Source: CAZMUD01 sp964569715 | GTDB taxonomy: Bacteria > Chloroflexota > Dehalococcoidia > Dehalococcoidales > UBA2162 | Length of the DNA stretch: 5,332 nt | Direction of reading: 5' to 3' | Assembly: GCA_964569715.1 (NCBI GenBank) | Contig: CAZMUD010000073.1 | Coordinates: forward strand, 1 to 5,332 | In this document: piece by piece, positions 1-4,990 of the stretch | Numbering within the stretch: position 1 is the stretch's first letter | Layout: every line of letters starts with the position of its first letter | The notes under the pieces: model-generated | Database searches by the model: none | Seen by the model: only the letters and a program-made list of their open reading frames with translations | Told to the model about the DNA's origin: nothing | Position numbers and translations under genes: made by a program

Positions 1-2
1 TC

Positions 3-56
3 TTACCTACACTCCCCCTTCCCTTAATAAGGGAAGGGGGTTAGGGGGATAGGTTA
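3..56. repeat. Nested C/G-rich palindromic intergenic repeat
   Basis: The core is a perfect inverted repeat with 13-base arms, CCCCCTTCCCTTA at 14-26 and its complement at 28-40, around a single centre base. Outside it, TTACCTA (3-9) and TAGGTTA (50-56) form a second, imperfect pair of arms (6 of 7), and the right side repeats the G-run (36-40 and 44-48). Nothing here codes for protein. Such nested palindromes are common as dispersed, MITE-like or REP-like intergenic elements in draft bacterial genomes. The left boundary may lie outside the window. The sequence lacks a T-tract, so it does not look like a standard intrinsic terminator, although the RNA would fold strongly. Confidence 0.6.
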
Positions 57-93
57 CAAAACGACCTCGCTAGAACACTTAAGGATTACCATA

Positions 94-122
94 TTGTAAA
101 AATAGACATAATAAAATATAAT
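94..122 (+). promoter_or_regulatory. Sigma-70 type promoter for tRNA-Ser
   Basis: A -35 like TTGTAA (94-99) is followed by a 17-base spacer and a perfect -10 TATAAT (117-122). Transcription would begin near 129, about ten bases before the mature tRNA 5' end at 140, which is a usual leader length for a tRNA gene. The surrounding 90-135 region is very AT-rich. The match is by eye only. Confidence 0.6.
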
Positions 123-139
123 TAGCTTTGTAAAACCAT

Positions 140-231
140 GGAGGGATCGCATAGAGGCCTAGTGCGGGCGCCTGCTAAGCGCTTACCCTGAGAAATTGGG
201 GTCGTGGGTTCGAATCCCACTCCCTCCGCCA
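140..231 (+). tRNA. tRNA-Ser (anticodon GCU), CCA encoded
   Basis: This is a complete type II (long variable arm) tRNA that reads serine codons AGC and AGU. The acceptor stem GGAGGGA (140-146) pairs perfectly with TCCCTCC (221-227), followed by discriminator G228 and an encoded CCA (229-231). The D stem is GCA/TGC (149-151, 163-165). The anticodon stem is GGCGC/GCGCT (167-171, 179-183) with loop CTGCTAA and anticodon GCT at 174-176. A long variable arm with an ACCC/GGGT stem fills about 184-203, and the T arm is GTGGG-TTCGAAT-CCCAC (204-220). The long variable arm and the G discriminator both fit serine. miaB begins 65 bases downstream. This tRNA reads ANN codons, so it is not expected to be a MiaB substrate. 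Confidence 0.97.
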
Positions 232-296
232 CTGAAGCAATATACCCCCTGGATGAAGGGTTTATATTTTTCAAAACCAATACAGGTCAAAGGACT

Positions 297-1468
297 ATGC
301 CGCACTACTATATCTGGACTATAGGCTGCCAGATGAATAAGGCTGAGTCGGAACGGCTCGGCAGCTTCTTTGAGCAGCGAGGCTACCAGGCTACAGCTAC
401 CGCTGAGCAAGCTGACATTATTGTGCTCAATAGCTGCGTGGTGCGTCAGAGCGCTGAAAACCGCGTCATCAACAAGCTTAACGCCCTTAAATCACTAAAA
501 GGGTTACGCCCTGGTCTAACCCTTGCCGTGACTGGTTGTCTGGTAAACTCTGATATTGAACAGCTTAAGAAGGATTCCCCCTATGTTGACTACTTTTTTA
601 AGCCCGGAGTCCTTCCAACGGAAGGACCACAGTGGCTGGAAAAAGCCGAACGGACTCAAGTATTACCTCAGCACCCCCCACCCAGTGTCTATGTTCCTAT
701 CATCCAGGGCTGTGATAACTTTTGCTCCTACTGTATCGTTCCCTACCGCCGTGGCCGGGAAAGGAGCCGCCCGGTAGCCGAAATAACCAGCGAGGTCGGG
801 GAGCTGGTGCGCCGCGGTGCAAAAGAGGTTACCTTGCTGGGACAAAATGTGGATTCATACGGGCATGACCTGGCTGACAAACCAGACTTGGCTGACTTGC
901 TCAGCGAGCTAAATGCTATAGATGGATTAGCTCGCATACGCTTCCTGACCAATCACCCCAAAGATATGAGCACCAGGCTCATCAATACAGTAGCCTGCCT
1001 GGATAAGGTCTGTGAGCTAATTTGTCTCGCGGTTCAGTCAGGTAACAATGACATCCTGAAAGCAATGAGACGGGACTATACTGTGGAGCACTATCGCCGG
1101 CTTATCGCCGAGATACGCAGTAAAATACCCGGGGTAGCCATTAGCACCGATGTCATTGTCGGCTTTCCCTCAGAAAGCGAGCAGCAGTTCCAGCAGACAT
1201 TTAGCTTGCTCTCCGAACTAAGATTTGATACTGTCCATGTTGCTTGCTATTCACCAAGGCCGGGGACCATTGCCGCCAAGGAACTTGAGGATAATATCCC
1301 GGCCGTTGAGAAAAGGAGGCGACTAAATACAATTGAGCAACTCCAGGAAAGCATCGCTACTGAAATTAATGCCCAGCTACTGGGCAAGACGGTTGAAGTT
1401 CTGGTAGAAGGCAAGAAAAAGGGCAAGTGGCAAGGTCGGACCAGAAGTGATAAACTGGTATTCCTCAG
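297..1468 (+). CDS. miaB: tRNA-2-methylthio-N6-dimethylallyladenosine synthase MiaB (3' end missing in assembly gap)
   Basis: MiaB is a cytoplasmic radical-SAM enzyme that adds a methylthio group to i6A37 of tRNAs reading UNN codons. Visible are 390 residues. The N-terminal UPF0004 domain has the three cluster cysteines C11, C47 and C81. The radical-SAM motif CDNFCSYC has C139, C143 and C146, followed by IVPYRRGRERSRP. LLGQNVDSYG (180-189) favours MiaB over the t6A enzyme MtaB. A TRAM domain starts near residue 364 and is cut by the gap; about 30-50 residues are probably missing. The start is the ATG at 297, preceded closely by AAAGGA (289-294). The open frame reaches back into the tRNA, but family proteins start at this methionine with 'YYIWTIGCQMN'. 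One oddity: the usual HLPVQSG segment reads CLAVQSG (243-249). Confidence 0.95.
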
Positions 1469-1568
1469 NNNNNNNNNNNNNNNNNNNNNNNNNNNNNNNN
1501 NNNNNNNNNNNNNNNNNNNNNNNNNNNNNNNNNNNNNNNNNNNNNNNNNNNNNNNNNNNNNNNNNNNN
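1469..1568. other. Assembly gap (100 N)
   Basis: Exactly 100 N bases separate the miaB and yajC fragments. A run of exactly 100 is the conventional placeholder for a scaffold gap of unknown size, so the true distance cannot be inferred. The coding phase happens to stay open across it, which produces an artificial 541-codon miaB-yajC fusion in a naive translation. The missing DNA should hold at least the end of the MiaB TRAM domain and the YajC N-terminus with its start site, and could hold more. Confidence 0.98.
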
Positions 1569-1829
1569 GCGCCTTTAATTATCTTTCTGGTGCTAGTTTT
1601 TGGAATGTTCTATTTTTTCCTGATTAGACCAATGCGCCAGCGGGAGAGGAAACACGACACGATGGTAGAAGAACTTGAGAAGGGAGACAGGGTAATTACT
1701 GCCGGCGGAATTTATGGACAGGTTGAAAGCATTGATGAAGATAGTATAGTCCTGAAAGTAGAATCAGGAGCGACCATAAGGGTAACTAAAGGCGGTGTGC
1801 TCAGCAGACCAGAAGAGAGATTTGCTTAG
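1569..1829 (+). CDS. yajC: Sec translocase accessory subunit YajC (5' end missing in assembly gap)
   Basis: YajC is a small inner-membrane protein that associates with SecDF and the SecYEG protein-export channel. The 86 visible residues begin inside the single transmembrane segment (about residues 2-19, LIIFLVLVFGMFYFFLI). Then comes the family hallmark RPMRQRERKH and the cytoplasmic domain LEKGDRVITAGGIYGQVESI (37-56), ending with a GATIRVTKGGV strand. Intact YajC proteins are usually about 90-120 residues, so probably only 10-25 N-terminal residues and the start codon are hidden in the N run. YajC is often followed by secD and secF; here nadC comes next after a 113-base spacer, so any secDF genes lie elsewhere. 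Confidence 0.93.
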   Translation, partial: APLIIFLVLVFGMFYFFLIRPMRQRERKHDTMVEELEKGDRVITAGGIYGQVESIDEDSIVLKVESGATIRVTKGGVLSRPEERFA

Positions 1830-1848
1830 CTGCCGTTGCCAGGCTTAT

Positions 1849-1895
1849 GAACCCCATCCCTTTATCCCTCCCCCCTAAAGGGAAAGGTCTTGCCT
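1849..1895. repeat. Probable decayed copy of the left-edge palindromic repeat
   Basis: Between yajC and nadC lies a C-rich stretch with the order AACC..ATCCC..TATCCC, a C-run, then TAAAGGGAAAGG. Read as the complement of the 3-56 element, the order of blocks matches (AACCTATCCCCC, TAACCCCC, then AAGGGAA), but with many mismatches. It keeps an 8-bp inverted repeat, TCCCTTTA (1857-1864) with TAAAGGGA (1876-1883), around an 11-base loop. It could also serve as the end-of-transcript hairpin for yajC, although no T-tract follows. The relationship was judged by eye. Confidence 0.35.
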
Positions 1896-1942
1896 CCTTC
1901 GACAGAGGTTAATCAAATAGGGTGTCTACGAGAGTGAGGTAG

Positions 1943-2821
1943 GTGAATAAACTCCAGCTATCTGAAGAACAACTTAATAATATTATAGACCTTGCCCTAA
2001 CTGAGGATGTAGGTCACGGTGATGTGACCAGCGAGGTACTGATACCCCCCGAACTCCACGGGAAGGCATCCATACTGGTTAAGGCCAGGGGAATACTGGC
2101 TGGCAATGAAGTAGCCAAGGAGGTATTTCTCAGGGTTGACCCCTCACTTGAAGTTGAAGTGCTTATTAAAGATGGAGCCAAGGTAAAACCGGGAGACATA
2201 ATGGCTACCGTTTCTGGCAGAGTAACCAGCATCCTCAAAGCCGAGCGGGTAGCTCTCAATTTCCTGCAGAGGCTAAGCGGCATTGCTTCGCAGACAGCCC
2301 GATATGTGACCAAAACCCGGGGCTTTGCTGCCAATATTTCCGATACTCGCAAAACTACCCCCGGTCTCAGATTAATGGAAAAGTATGCGGTGCGCATGGG
2401 TGGCGGGCAAAACCACCGCTTTCACCTGGGTGATGGCATCCTGATTAAGGACAACCATCTAGCAGCACTACGCGCCCTGGGTATGAGCCTGAAGGATATT
2501 GTAGCTAAGGCTAAACAGAATGCTCCTCAGGGCTTAACGGTCGAGGTGGAAGTCAATACTGTTCAGGAAGCCCTGGACGCAGCCGAGGCCGGGGCTGACA
2601 TAATTATGCTGGACAATATGAGCCCTGATGAAATGAGCCGGGTAATGGACTTAATCCCAAGTGGGGTTAAGACTGAAGCCTCAGGGGGTATCACCCTGGC
2701 AAATGTCCGCGCGGCAGCTACGACTGGAGTTGATGTTATTTCTATCGGTGCCCTCACCCATTCCCCAACAGCCTTAGACATCAGCCTTGAGCTTGAACCA
2801 CAGACACTCAAGCTCTTTTAA
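1943..2821 (+). CDS. nadC: Nicotinate-nucleotide pyrophosphorylase (carboxylating), quinolinate phosphoribosyltransferase
   Basis: NadC converts quinolinate and PRPP to nicotinate mononucleotide, CO2 and pyrophosphate in de novo NAD synthesis, in the cytoplasm. The 292 residues match the usual family length. Visible are the N-terminal EDVGHGDVTSE (21-31), ERVALNFLQRLSGIA (101-115), ISDTRKTTPGLR (132-143), GGGQNHRFHLGDGILIKDNH (153-172), VEVEV (200-204), IIMLDN (220-225) and TEASGGI (244-250). The expected substrate-binding residues are present by family analogy: R102, R136, K137, H158, R159, K169, E201/E203 and D224. The start is GTG at 1943, directly after an in-frame TAG. GAGGT (1936-1940) lies only two bases upstream, an unusually short spacing. 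A weak TTGCCT-17-TCAAAT promoter (1890-1918) is possible. The stop overlaps that of the convergent methyltransferase gene. Confidence 0.97.
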   Translation: MNKLQLSEEQLNNIIDLALTEDVGHGDVTSEVLIPPELHGKASILVKARGILAGNEVAKEVFLRVDPSLEVEVLIKDGAKVKPGDIMATVSGRVTSILKAERVALNFLQRLSGIASQTARYVTKTRGFAANISDTRKTTPGLRLMEKYAVRMGGGQNHRFHLGDGILIKDNHLAALRALGMSLKDIVAKAKQNAPQGLTVEVEVNTVQEALDAAEAGADIIMLDNMSPDEMSRVMDLIPSGVKTEASGGITLANVRAAATTGVDVISIGALTHSPTALDISLELEPQTLKLF

Positions 2822-3225
2822 GCTACCTCCGTCTGTGACTTCCCGGCACTAGCCAGATAACTATCGCTGTTATCGTCCACCTTTATCTCAGTAAATCCAG
2901 TCGCTGACAGCATCAATTGCATCTCATCCTTATCAGGGATGGTATCATTTTGCACCGCCGGGATTTGGCGATGAATCTCGTTAATGCTAGCCCGGCTCCG
3001 CCTTAACATCTTCTCGGCAAAATCCGAGGCGATTATTCGTCCACTCTTCCCAATCTCGCTCAGGAGAAAGGGGATGAAGACACCGGTACCTGTCCCCACA
3101 TCAAGTATTGTGGAACCTGGTCTAATATTCAGGCGTTTAGCCATCCGTTCAAGTTTGGTCGTGTCCTTTTCGGCAACGGTTTCATCCCAGATGGCTGCCT
3201 TTTTGTTAAAATACTCTCTAATCAT
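2818..3225 (-). CDS. Class I SAM-dependent methyltransferase, internally deleted
   Basis: The substrate is unknown. The N-terminal part is a normal class I methyltransferase start: MIREYFNKKAAIWDE, then motif I ILDVGTGTGVF with the glycine-rich SAM loop, and the strand-2 acidic position in GRIIASDFAEKMLRRSRA. The protein then jumps directly to INEIHRQIPAV...IPDKDEMQLMLSATGF, which in this family belongs to the C-terminal part after the central strands. The expected LP...FD segment and the RVLKPGG-like segment are absent, roughly 60-70 residues. The frame stays open across the junction (about 2986-2991). I prefer the ATG at 3225, 135 residues, because homologues begin just before the FN..A..WD motif and GAGG lies 12 bases upstream. 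An ATG at 3270 would add 15 unconserved-looking residues and has no ribosome site. It probably cannot fold as an active enzyme, unless the assembly collapsed this region. It lies downstream of the Fur gene on the same strand. Confidence 0.8.
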   Translation of the reverse strand: MIREYFNKKAAIWDETVAEKDTTKLERMAKRLNIRPGSTILDVGTGTGVFIPFLLSEIGKSGRIIASDFAEKMLRRSRASINEIHRQIPAVQNDTIPDKDEMQLMLSATGFTEIKVDDNSDSYLASAGKSQTEVA

Positions 3226-3286
3226 TTTTATACTAAACCTCGGCGTTGGTTTTCCCTGCCAGCCATGCATAATAAATACGATATGC

Positions 3287-3311
3287 CATCTGTTGTATTT
3301 GCAACAAGATG
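3287..3311. other. Stem-loop between the Fur-family gene and the methyltransferase gene
   Basis: CATCTGTTG (3287-3295) pairs with CAACAAGATG (3302-3311) across a six-base loop, giving nine pairs with one bulged A. Neither strand has a T-run after the stem in the right place, so it is not a typical intrinsic terminator. It may be a weak RNA fold or processing site in the minus-strand transcript, or chance. Confidence 0.25.
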
Positions 3312-3330
3312 CAATAACATATTAAAAAAA

Positions 3331-3753
3331 TTATTTGCTGCAATTTACACAGCGCCCCAGAATAGCCAGATGCCTCAGGTCAGCAACAAACTTATACTCC
3401 TGGAGCAAAGCACTCTTAAGAGGAGCTAGCAGCGACTCATCAAGGTCAATGATGGCACCACATTCCCGACAAACAAGGTGATGATGGTGCCCTTTCTCCG
3501 CCGGGTGATACCTAACTCGACCTTCCCCCAGGTCGGTCTCGGTTACCAGACCAAGCCGTTTGAGCAATTCCAGGGTGCGATAGACTGTTGAGATGTTAAC
3601 ATTGGGGTATTTAGCTACAATCTGAGCGTAGATTTCCTCAGCGCTAATATGATTGTTGCTATTTTCAATAGCCGACAGTATCATTATCCGCTGGGGCGTC
3701 AGTCGATACCCTTGCTTGCTTAACCTACCAGCTAAATCCCGGGGTTGCTCCAC
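3331..3753 (-). CDS. Fur-family metal or peroxide-responsive transcriptional repressor
   Basis: This is a 140-residue DNA-binding repressor of the Fur/Zur/PerR family, the normal length. The winged-helix N-terminal domain runs from GYRLTPQRIMIL (15-26) through SAEEIYAQIV and the recognition helix NVNISTVYRTLELLKRLGLV (51-70). The dimerisation domain holds the histidine-rich metal site GHHHHLVCRECG (88-99). The structural zinc site is C95, C98, C135 and C138. HLAILGRC near the C-terminus is the variant ending seen in many non-proteobacterial members. Iron, zinc, manganese and peroxide sensing cannot be separated from sequence alone, so I give no gene symbol. The start is GTG at 3753, right after an in-frame TAA, with GGTGA about six bases upstream. 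It has its own promoter downstream of dtd and may be autoregulated. Confidence 0.95.
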   Translation of the reverse strand: MEQPRDLAGRLSKQGYRLTPQRIMILSAIENSNNHISAEEIYAQIVAKYPNVNISTVYRTLELLKRLGLVTETDLGEGRVRYHPAEKGHHHHLVCRECGAIIDLDESLLAPLKSALLQEYKFVADLRHLAILGRCVNCSK

Positions 3754-3781
3754 TTAATTTCACCACTTCAACAGACTAGTT

Positions 3782-3807
3782 AAATTATACCAGAATTAAA
3801 ATAATTT
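3782..3807 (-). promoter_or_regulatory. Candidate operator dyads over the Fur-family gene promoter
   Basis: A 7-bp inverted repeat, AAATTAT (3782-3788) and ATAATTT (3801-3807), has centres 19 bases apart, close to two helical turns, and covers the -10 element. Inside it, AATTA-AAA-TAATT (3794-3806) is a perfect 13-base palindrome lying in the spacer between -35 and -10. AT-rich dyads of this size resemble Fur/PerR-type boxes, but neither consensus is matched exactly. A third dyad, TGCAA-CCCC-TTGCA (3809-3822), overlaps the -35. Autoregulation is an inference, and AT-rich DNA gives such palindromes by chance. Confidence 0.35.
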
Positions 3808-3813
3808 CTGCAA
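3784..3813 (-). promoter_or_regulatory. Extended -10 promoter of the Fur-family gene
   Basis: Read on the minus strand, the sequence gives TTGCAG (3813-3808), an 18-base spacer, then TGG-TATAAT. This is a perfect -10 (3789-3784) with the extended TGn element. Transcription would start near 3777, about 24 bases before the GTG start codon. It lies in the dtd-fur intergenic space, so the regulator can be expressed independently of dtd. Confidence 0.7.
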
Positions 3814-3852
3814 CCCCTTGCATTTGCTATTAGTTTCGCTAAGCACTATTGT

Positions 3853-4302
3853 CTAAAATTTCCCTCTACTATCCAATAGTATTGTCACCGGGCCATCATT
3901 ATGGATTTCTACCTGCATATATTGCTGAAAGCGCCCGGTCTCTACCTTGAGCCCGGTAGCACGAGCCTCCTCCACAAACTGCTCAAATAATCCTTCAGCC
4001 TGAGCTAGCGGTGCCGCCTCAACAAAACTAGGCCGACGACCCTTCCTAGTATCAGCCAGGAGGGTAAATTGGCTCACCACTAATAGCTCGCCTTTAATAT
4101 CCAGAGCCGAAAGGTTAAACCTGCCAGCTTCATCAGCAAAAATGCGCAGGCTAGCCGTCTTTTGCACCAAATACTGCGCATCCCTTTCTGTATCCCCACT
4201 AGCCACCCCTACAAAAACCACCAGCCCCCGACCTATCCTGCCCACCTCCTCACCAGCCACACTAACCGAGGCTCCAGTAACCCGCTGCAAGAGCGCCTTC
4301 AC
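3853..4302 (-). CDS. dtd: D-aminoacyl-tRNA deacylase
   Basis: Dtd is a cytoplasmic homodimer that hydrolyses D-amino acids (and glycine mischarged on tRNA-Ala) from tRNA, acting as a chirality checkpoint in translation. The 149 residues match the usual 145-150. The start MKALLQRVTGASVSV is typical. The two signature motifs that form the active site across the dimer are both intact: SQFTL (77-81, within SQFTLLADTRKGRRPSF) and NDGPVT (135-140, the GPVT cross-proline motif). The start is GTG at 4302, with AGAAAGGGG (4320-4312) about nine bases upstream and an in-frame TAG just beyond. It is divergent from the SWIM protein gene and is followed by the Fur-family gene on the same strand after 99 bases. 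Confidence 0.97.
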   Translation of the reverse strand: MKALLQRVTGASVSVAGEEVGRIGRGLVVFVGVASGDTERDAQYLVQKTASLRIFADEAGRFNLSALDIKGELLVVSQFTLLADTRKGRRPSFVEAAPLAQAEGLFEQFVEEARATGLKVETGRFQQYMQVEIHNDGPVTILLDSRGKF

Positions 4303-4349
4303 CGACTATATCCCCTTTCTTTTTTTCTCCCCGGGTAACTCTCCTGCAC

Positions 4350-4378
4350 ATTTTACAGCAATAGTCAAACTAGGACAA
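4350..4378 (-). promoter_or_regulatory. Candidate promoter of dtd
   Basis: On the minus strand, TTGTCC (4378-4373), a 17-base spacer and TAAAAT (4355-4350) form a reasonable sigma-70 promoter. The start would be near 4343, giving a leader of about 40 bases that contains the purine-rich ribosome site before the GTG at 4302. Each hexamer departs somewhat from consensus, so the call rests on spacing and position. Confidence 0.45.
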
Positions 4379-4413
4379 TTTAAAATTATCTATCAATTTC
4401 ACCCCGTTTCCCC

Positions 4414-4442
4414 TAGACTTATCAGCAAAAAGGGAGTAAAAT
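4414..4442 (+). promoter_or_regulatory. Candidate promoter for the SWIM gene leader
   Basis: TAGACT (4414-4419), a 17-base spacer and TAAAAT (4437-4442) point toward the SWIM protein gene, with a start near 4449. A transcript from here would pass two mini-ORFs and the 4523-4556 hairpin before reaching the coding region, giving a leader of about 127 bases. The -35 is a moderate match and the AT-rich context lowers confidence. Confidence 0.35.
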
Positions 4443-4480
4443 TAAATAAATGATGGCTGGTTTGATGGGAAGCAGATAAC

Positions 4481-4534
4481 ATGTATTTAGCAGCTATTGC
4501 TTTATTAGTAGTGGCACGAGTAAAAAAGCGCTGA
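4481..4534 (+). CDS. Possible 17-residue leader or small membrane peptide
   Basis: ATG at 4481 opens a frame reading MYLAAIALLVVARVKKR, stopping at TGA 4532-4534. An 11-residue hydrophobic run followed by a basic tail is the pattern of a tiny membrane peptide, though chance can produce this. GGGAAG (4468-4473 region) lies about eight to ten bases upstream as a weak ribosome site. A nine-codon frame (4450-4479) ends one base before it. The stop codon falls inside the left arm of the terminator-like hairpin, so a ribosome finishing here would disrupt that hairpin. I do not recognise the peptide, and expression is unproven. Confidence 0.2.
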   Translation: MYLAAIALLVVARVKKR

Positions 4535-4556
4535 GCCTAACCGGTCAGCGCTTTTT
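4523..4556. terminator. Bidirectional intrinsic terminator or attenuator hairpin
   Basis: AAAAAGCGCTGA (4523-4534) pairs perfectly with TCAGCGCTTTTT (4545-4556), giving a 12-bp stem with a 10-base loop, an A-tract on one side and a T-tract on the other. It could work in either direction. On the plus strand it ends six bases before the Shine-Dalgarno sequence of the SWIM gene, so it either ends a short RNA of about 108 bases or attenuates the SWIM transcript. On the minus strand it could stop transcripts running in from the folC side before dtd. Confidence 0.75.
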
Positions 4557-4561
4557 AGATT

Positions 4562-4569
4562 AAGGAGGT
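4562..4569 (+). promoter_or_regulatory. Consensus ribosome binding site of the SWIM gene
   Basis: AAGGAGGT is a full match to the anti-Shine-Dalgarno sequence, with an ideal six-base spacing to the ATG at 4576. It is the strongest ribosome site in the window and fixes the start of the downstream gene. The other genes have weaker sites and mostly GTG starts. Confidence 0.85.
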
Positions 4570-4575
4570 ATAATT

Positions 4576-4839
4576 ATGCAGTCAAGCCTGATTGGGAAAA
4601 TCGAAAAGGCCAAACGCTACGCCCAAGAGAAAGAGCGAGTTACCTTCTCCGAGCTTTCAGTGAAATTCCACGGAGAGAACGACGACTATATTATTAGTTA
4701 CAAAGACGGGAAGTGGCATTGCTCCTGCCACTTTTTCTCAAGCTGGGGGCTCTGTAGCCACACTATGGCACTAGAGAAAATCTTGGACGATATGCTTCCC
4801 AAAGAGGCTCTGACTACACAATTTGGCAGCACCCTCTAG
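4576..4839 (+). CDS. Small SWIM-type zinc-finger protein
   Basis: This is an 87-residue protein of unknown role. The C-terminal half carries a SWIM zinc finger, C-x-C-x8-C-x-H, with C49, C51, C60 and H62 (segment WHCSCHFFSSWGLCSHTMALE). Before it is a short beta-rich stretch, YIISYKDGKW. The N-terminal 20 residues, MQSSLIGKIEKAKRYAQEKE, look like a charged helix. SWIM domains bind DNA or mediate protein contacts and occur in SWI2/SNF2 ATPases and MuDR transposases. Here the domain stands alone with no enzymatic partner. It starts at ATG 4576 behind a perfect ribosome site and a terminator-like hairpin. It converges with folC and diverges from dtd, so it is probably transcribed singly. Confidence 0.88.
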   Translation: MQSSLIGKIEKAKRYAQEKERVTFSELSVKFHGENDDYIISYKDGKWHCSCHFFSSWGLCSHTMALEKILDDMLPKEALTTQFGSTL

Positions 4840-4894
4840 GTTTTACTACCAGCTTTACCCGTCAACTTGATGCCCAACTATGCTTCCACCTTCC

Positions 4895-4923
4895 CGGTCG
4901 GAAATACGTTACGTAAGCGACCG
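4895..4923. other. Nested palindrome between the SWIM gene and folC
   Basis: CGGTCG (4895-4900) pairs with CGACCG (4918-4923), and inside it TACGT-T-ACGTA (4905-4915) is a second perfect palindrome. The whole can fold as a stem-loop with a small internal bulge. It sits in the 151-base convergent spacer, where a shared terminator would be expected, but no T-tract follows on either strand. The rest of 4840-4990 shows nothing recognisable. Confidence 0.35.
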
Positions 4924-4990
4924 CATGCAGTCCCTCTCACAGCAGAACCCGCTACCTCCTTCACCATAAGCAACTACCCCTTTTCACTCA

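Noticed and set aside
243..271. Possible terminator between tRNA-Ser and miaB (ACCC/GGGT followed by TTTATATTTTT)
   Set aside because: The stem is only about four pairs with a ten-base loop. It could be a weak terminator but is not strong enough to call.
204..296. Upstream extension of miaB by 31 codons
   Set aside because: It starts inside the T arm of the tRNA, and the extra residues do not resemble the family; the ATG at 297 fits MiaB.
183..410. Minus-strand 75-residue frame ending in GGGSGIRTHDP
   Set aside because: That peptide is the well-known spurious translation of the antisense strand of a tRNA gene; the frame overlaps tRNA-Ser and miaB.
2014..2397. Minus-strand 127-residue frame inside nadC
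   Set aside because: It is a shadow of the strongly supported nadC gene and has no recognisable domain.
2984..3325. Plus-strand 113-residue frame across the methyltransferase gene
   Set aside because: It is the antisense shadow of a recognisable methyltransferase, with low-complexity, family-less sequence.
4142..4453. Plus-strand 103-residue frame over the dtd start
   Set aside because: It is opposite dtd codons and the dtd promoter, with no ribosome site or domain.
4481..4534. Classical amino-acid-biosynthesis attenuator based on Leu/Val/Ala codons in the mini-ORF
   Set aside because: The downstream gene is not a biosynthetic gene, there is no run of one regulatory codon, and no alternative antiterminator stem was evident; only the stop-in-stem geometry is kept as a finding.
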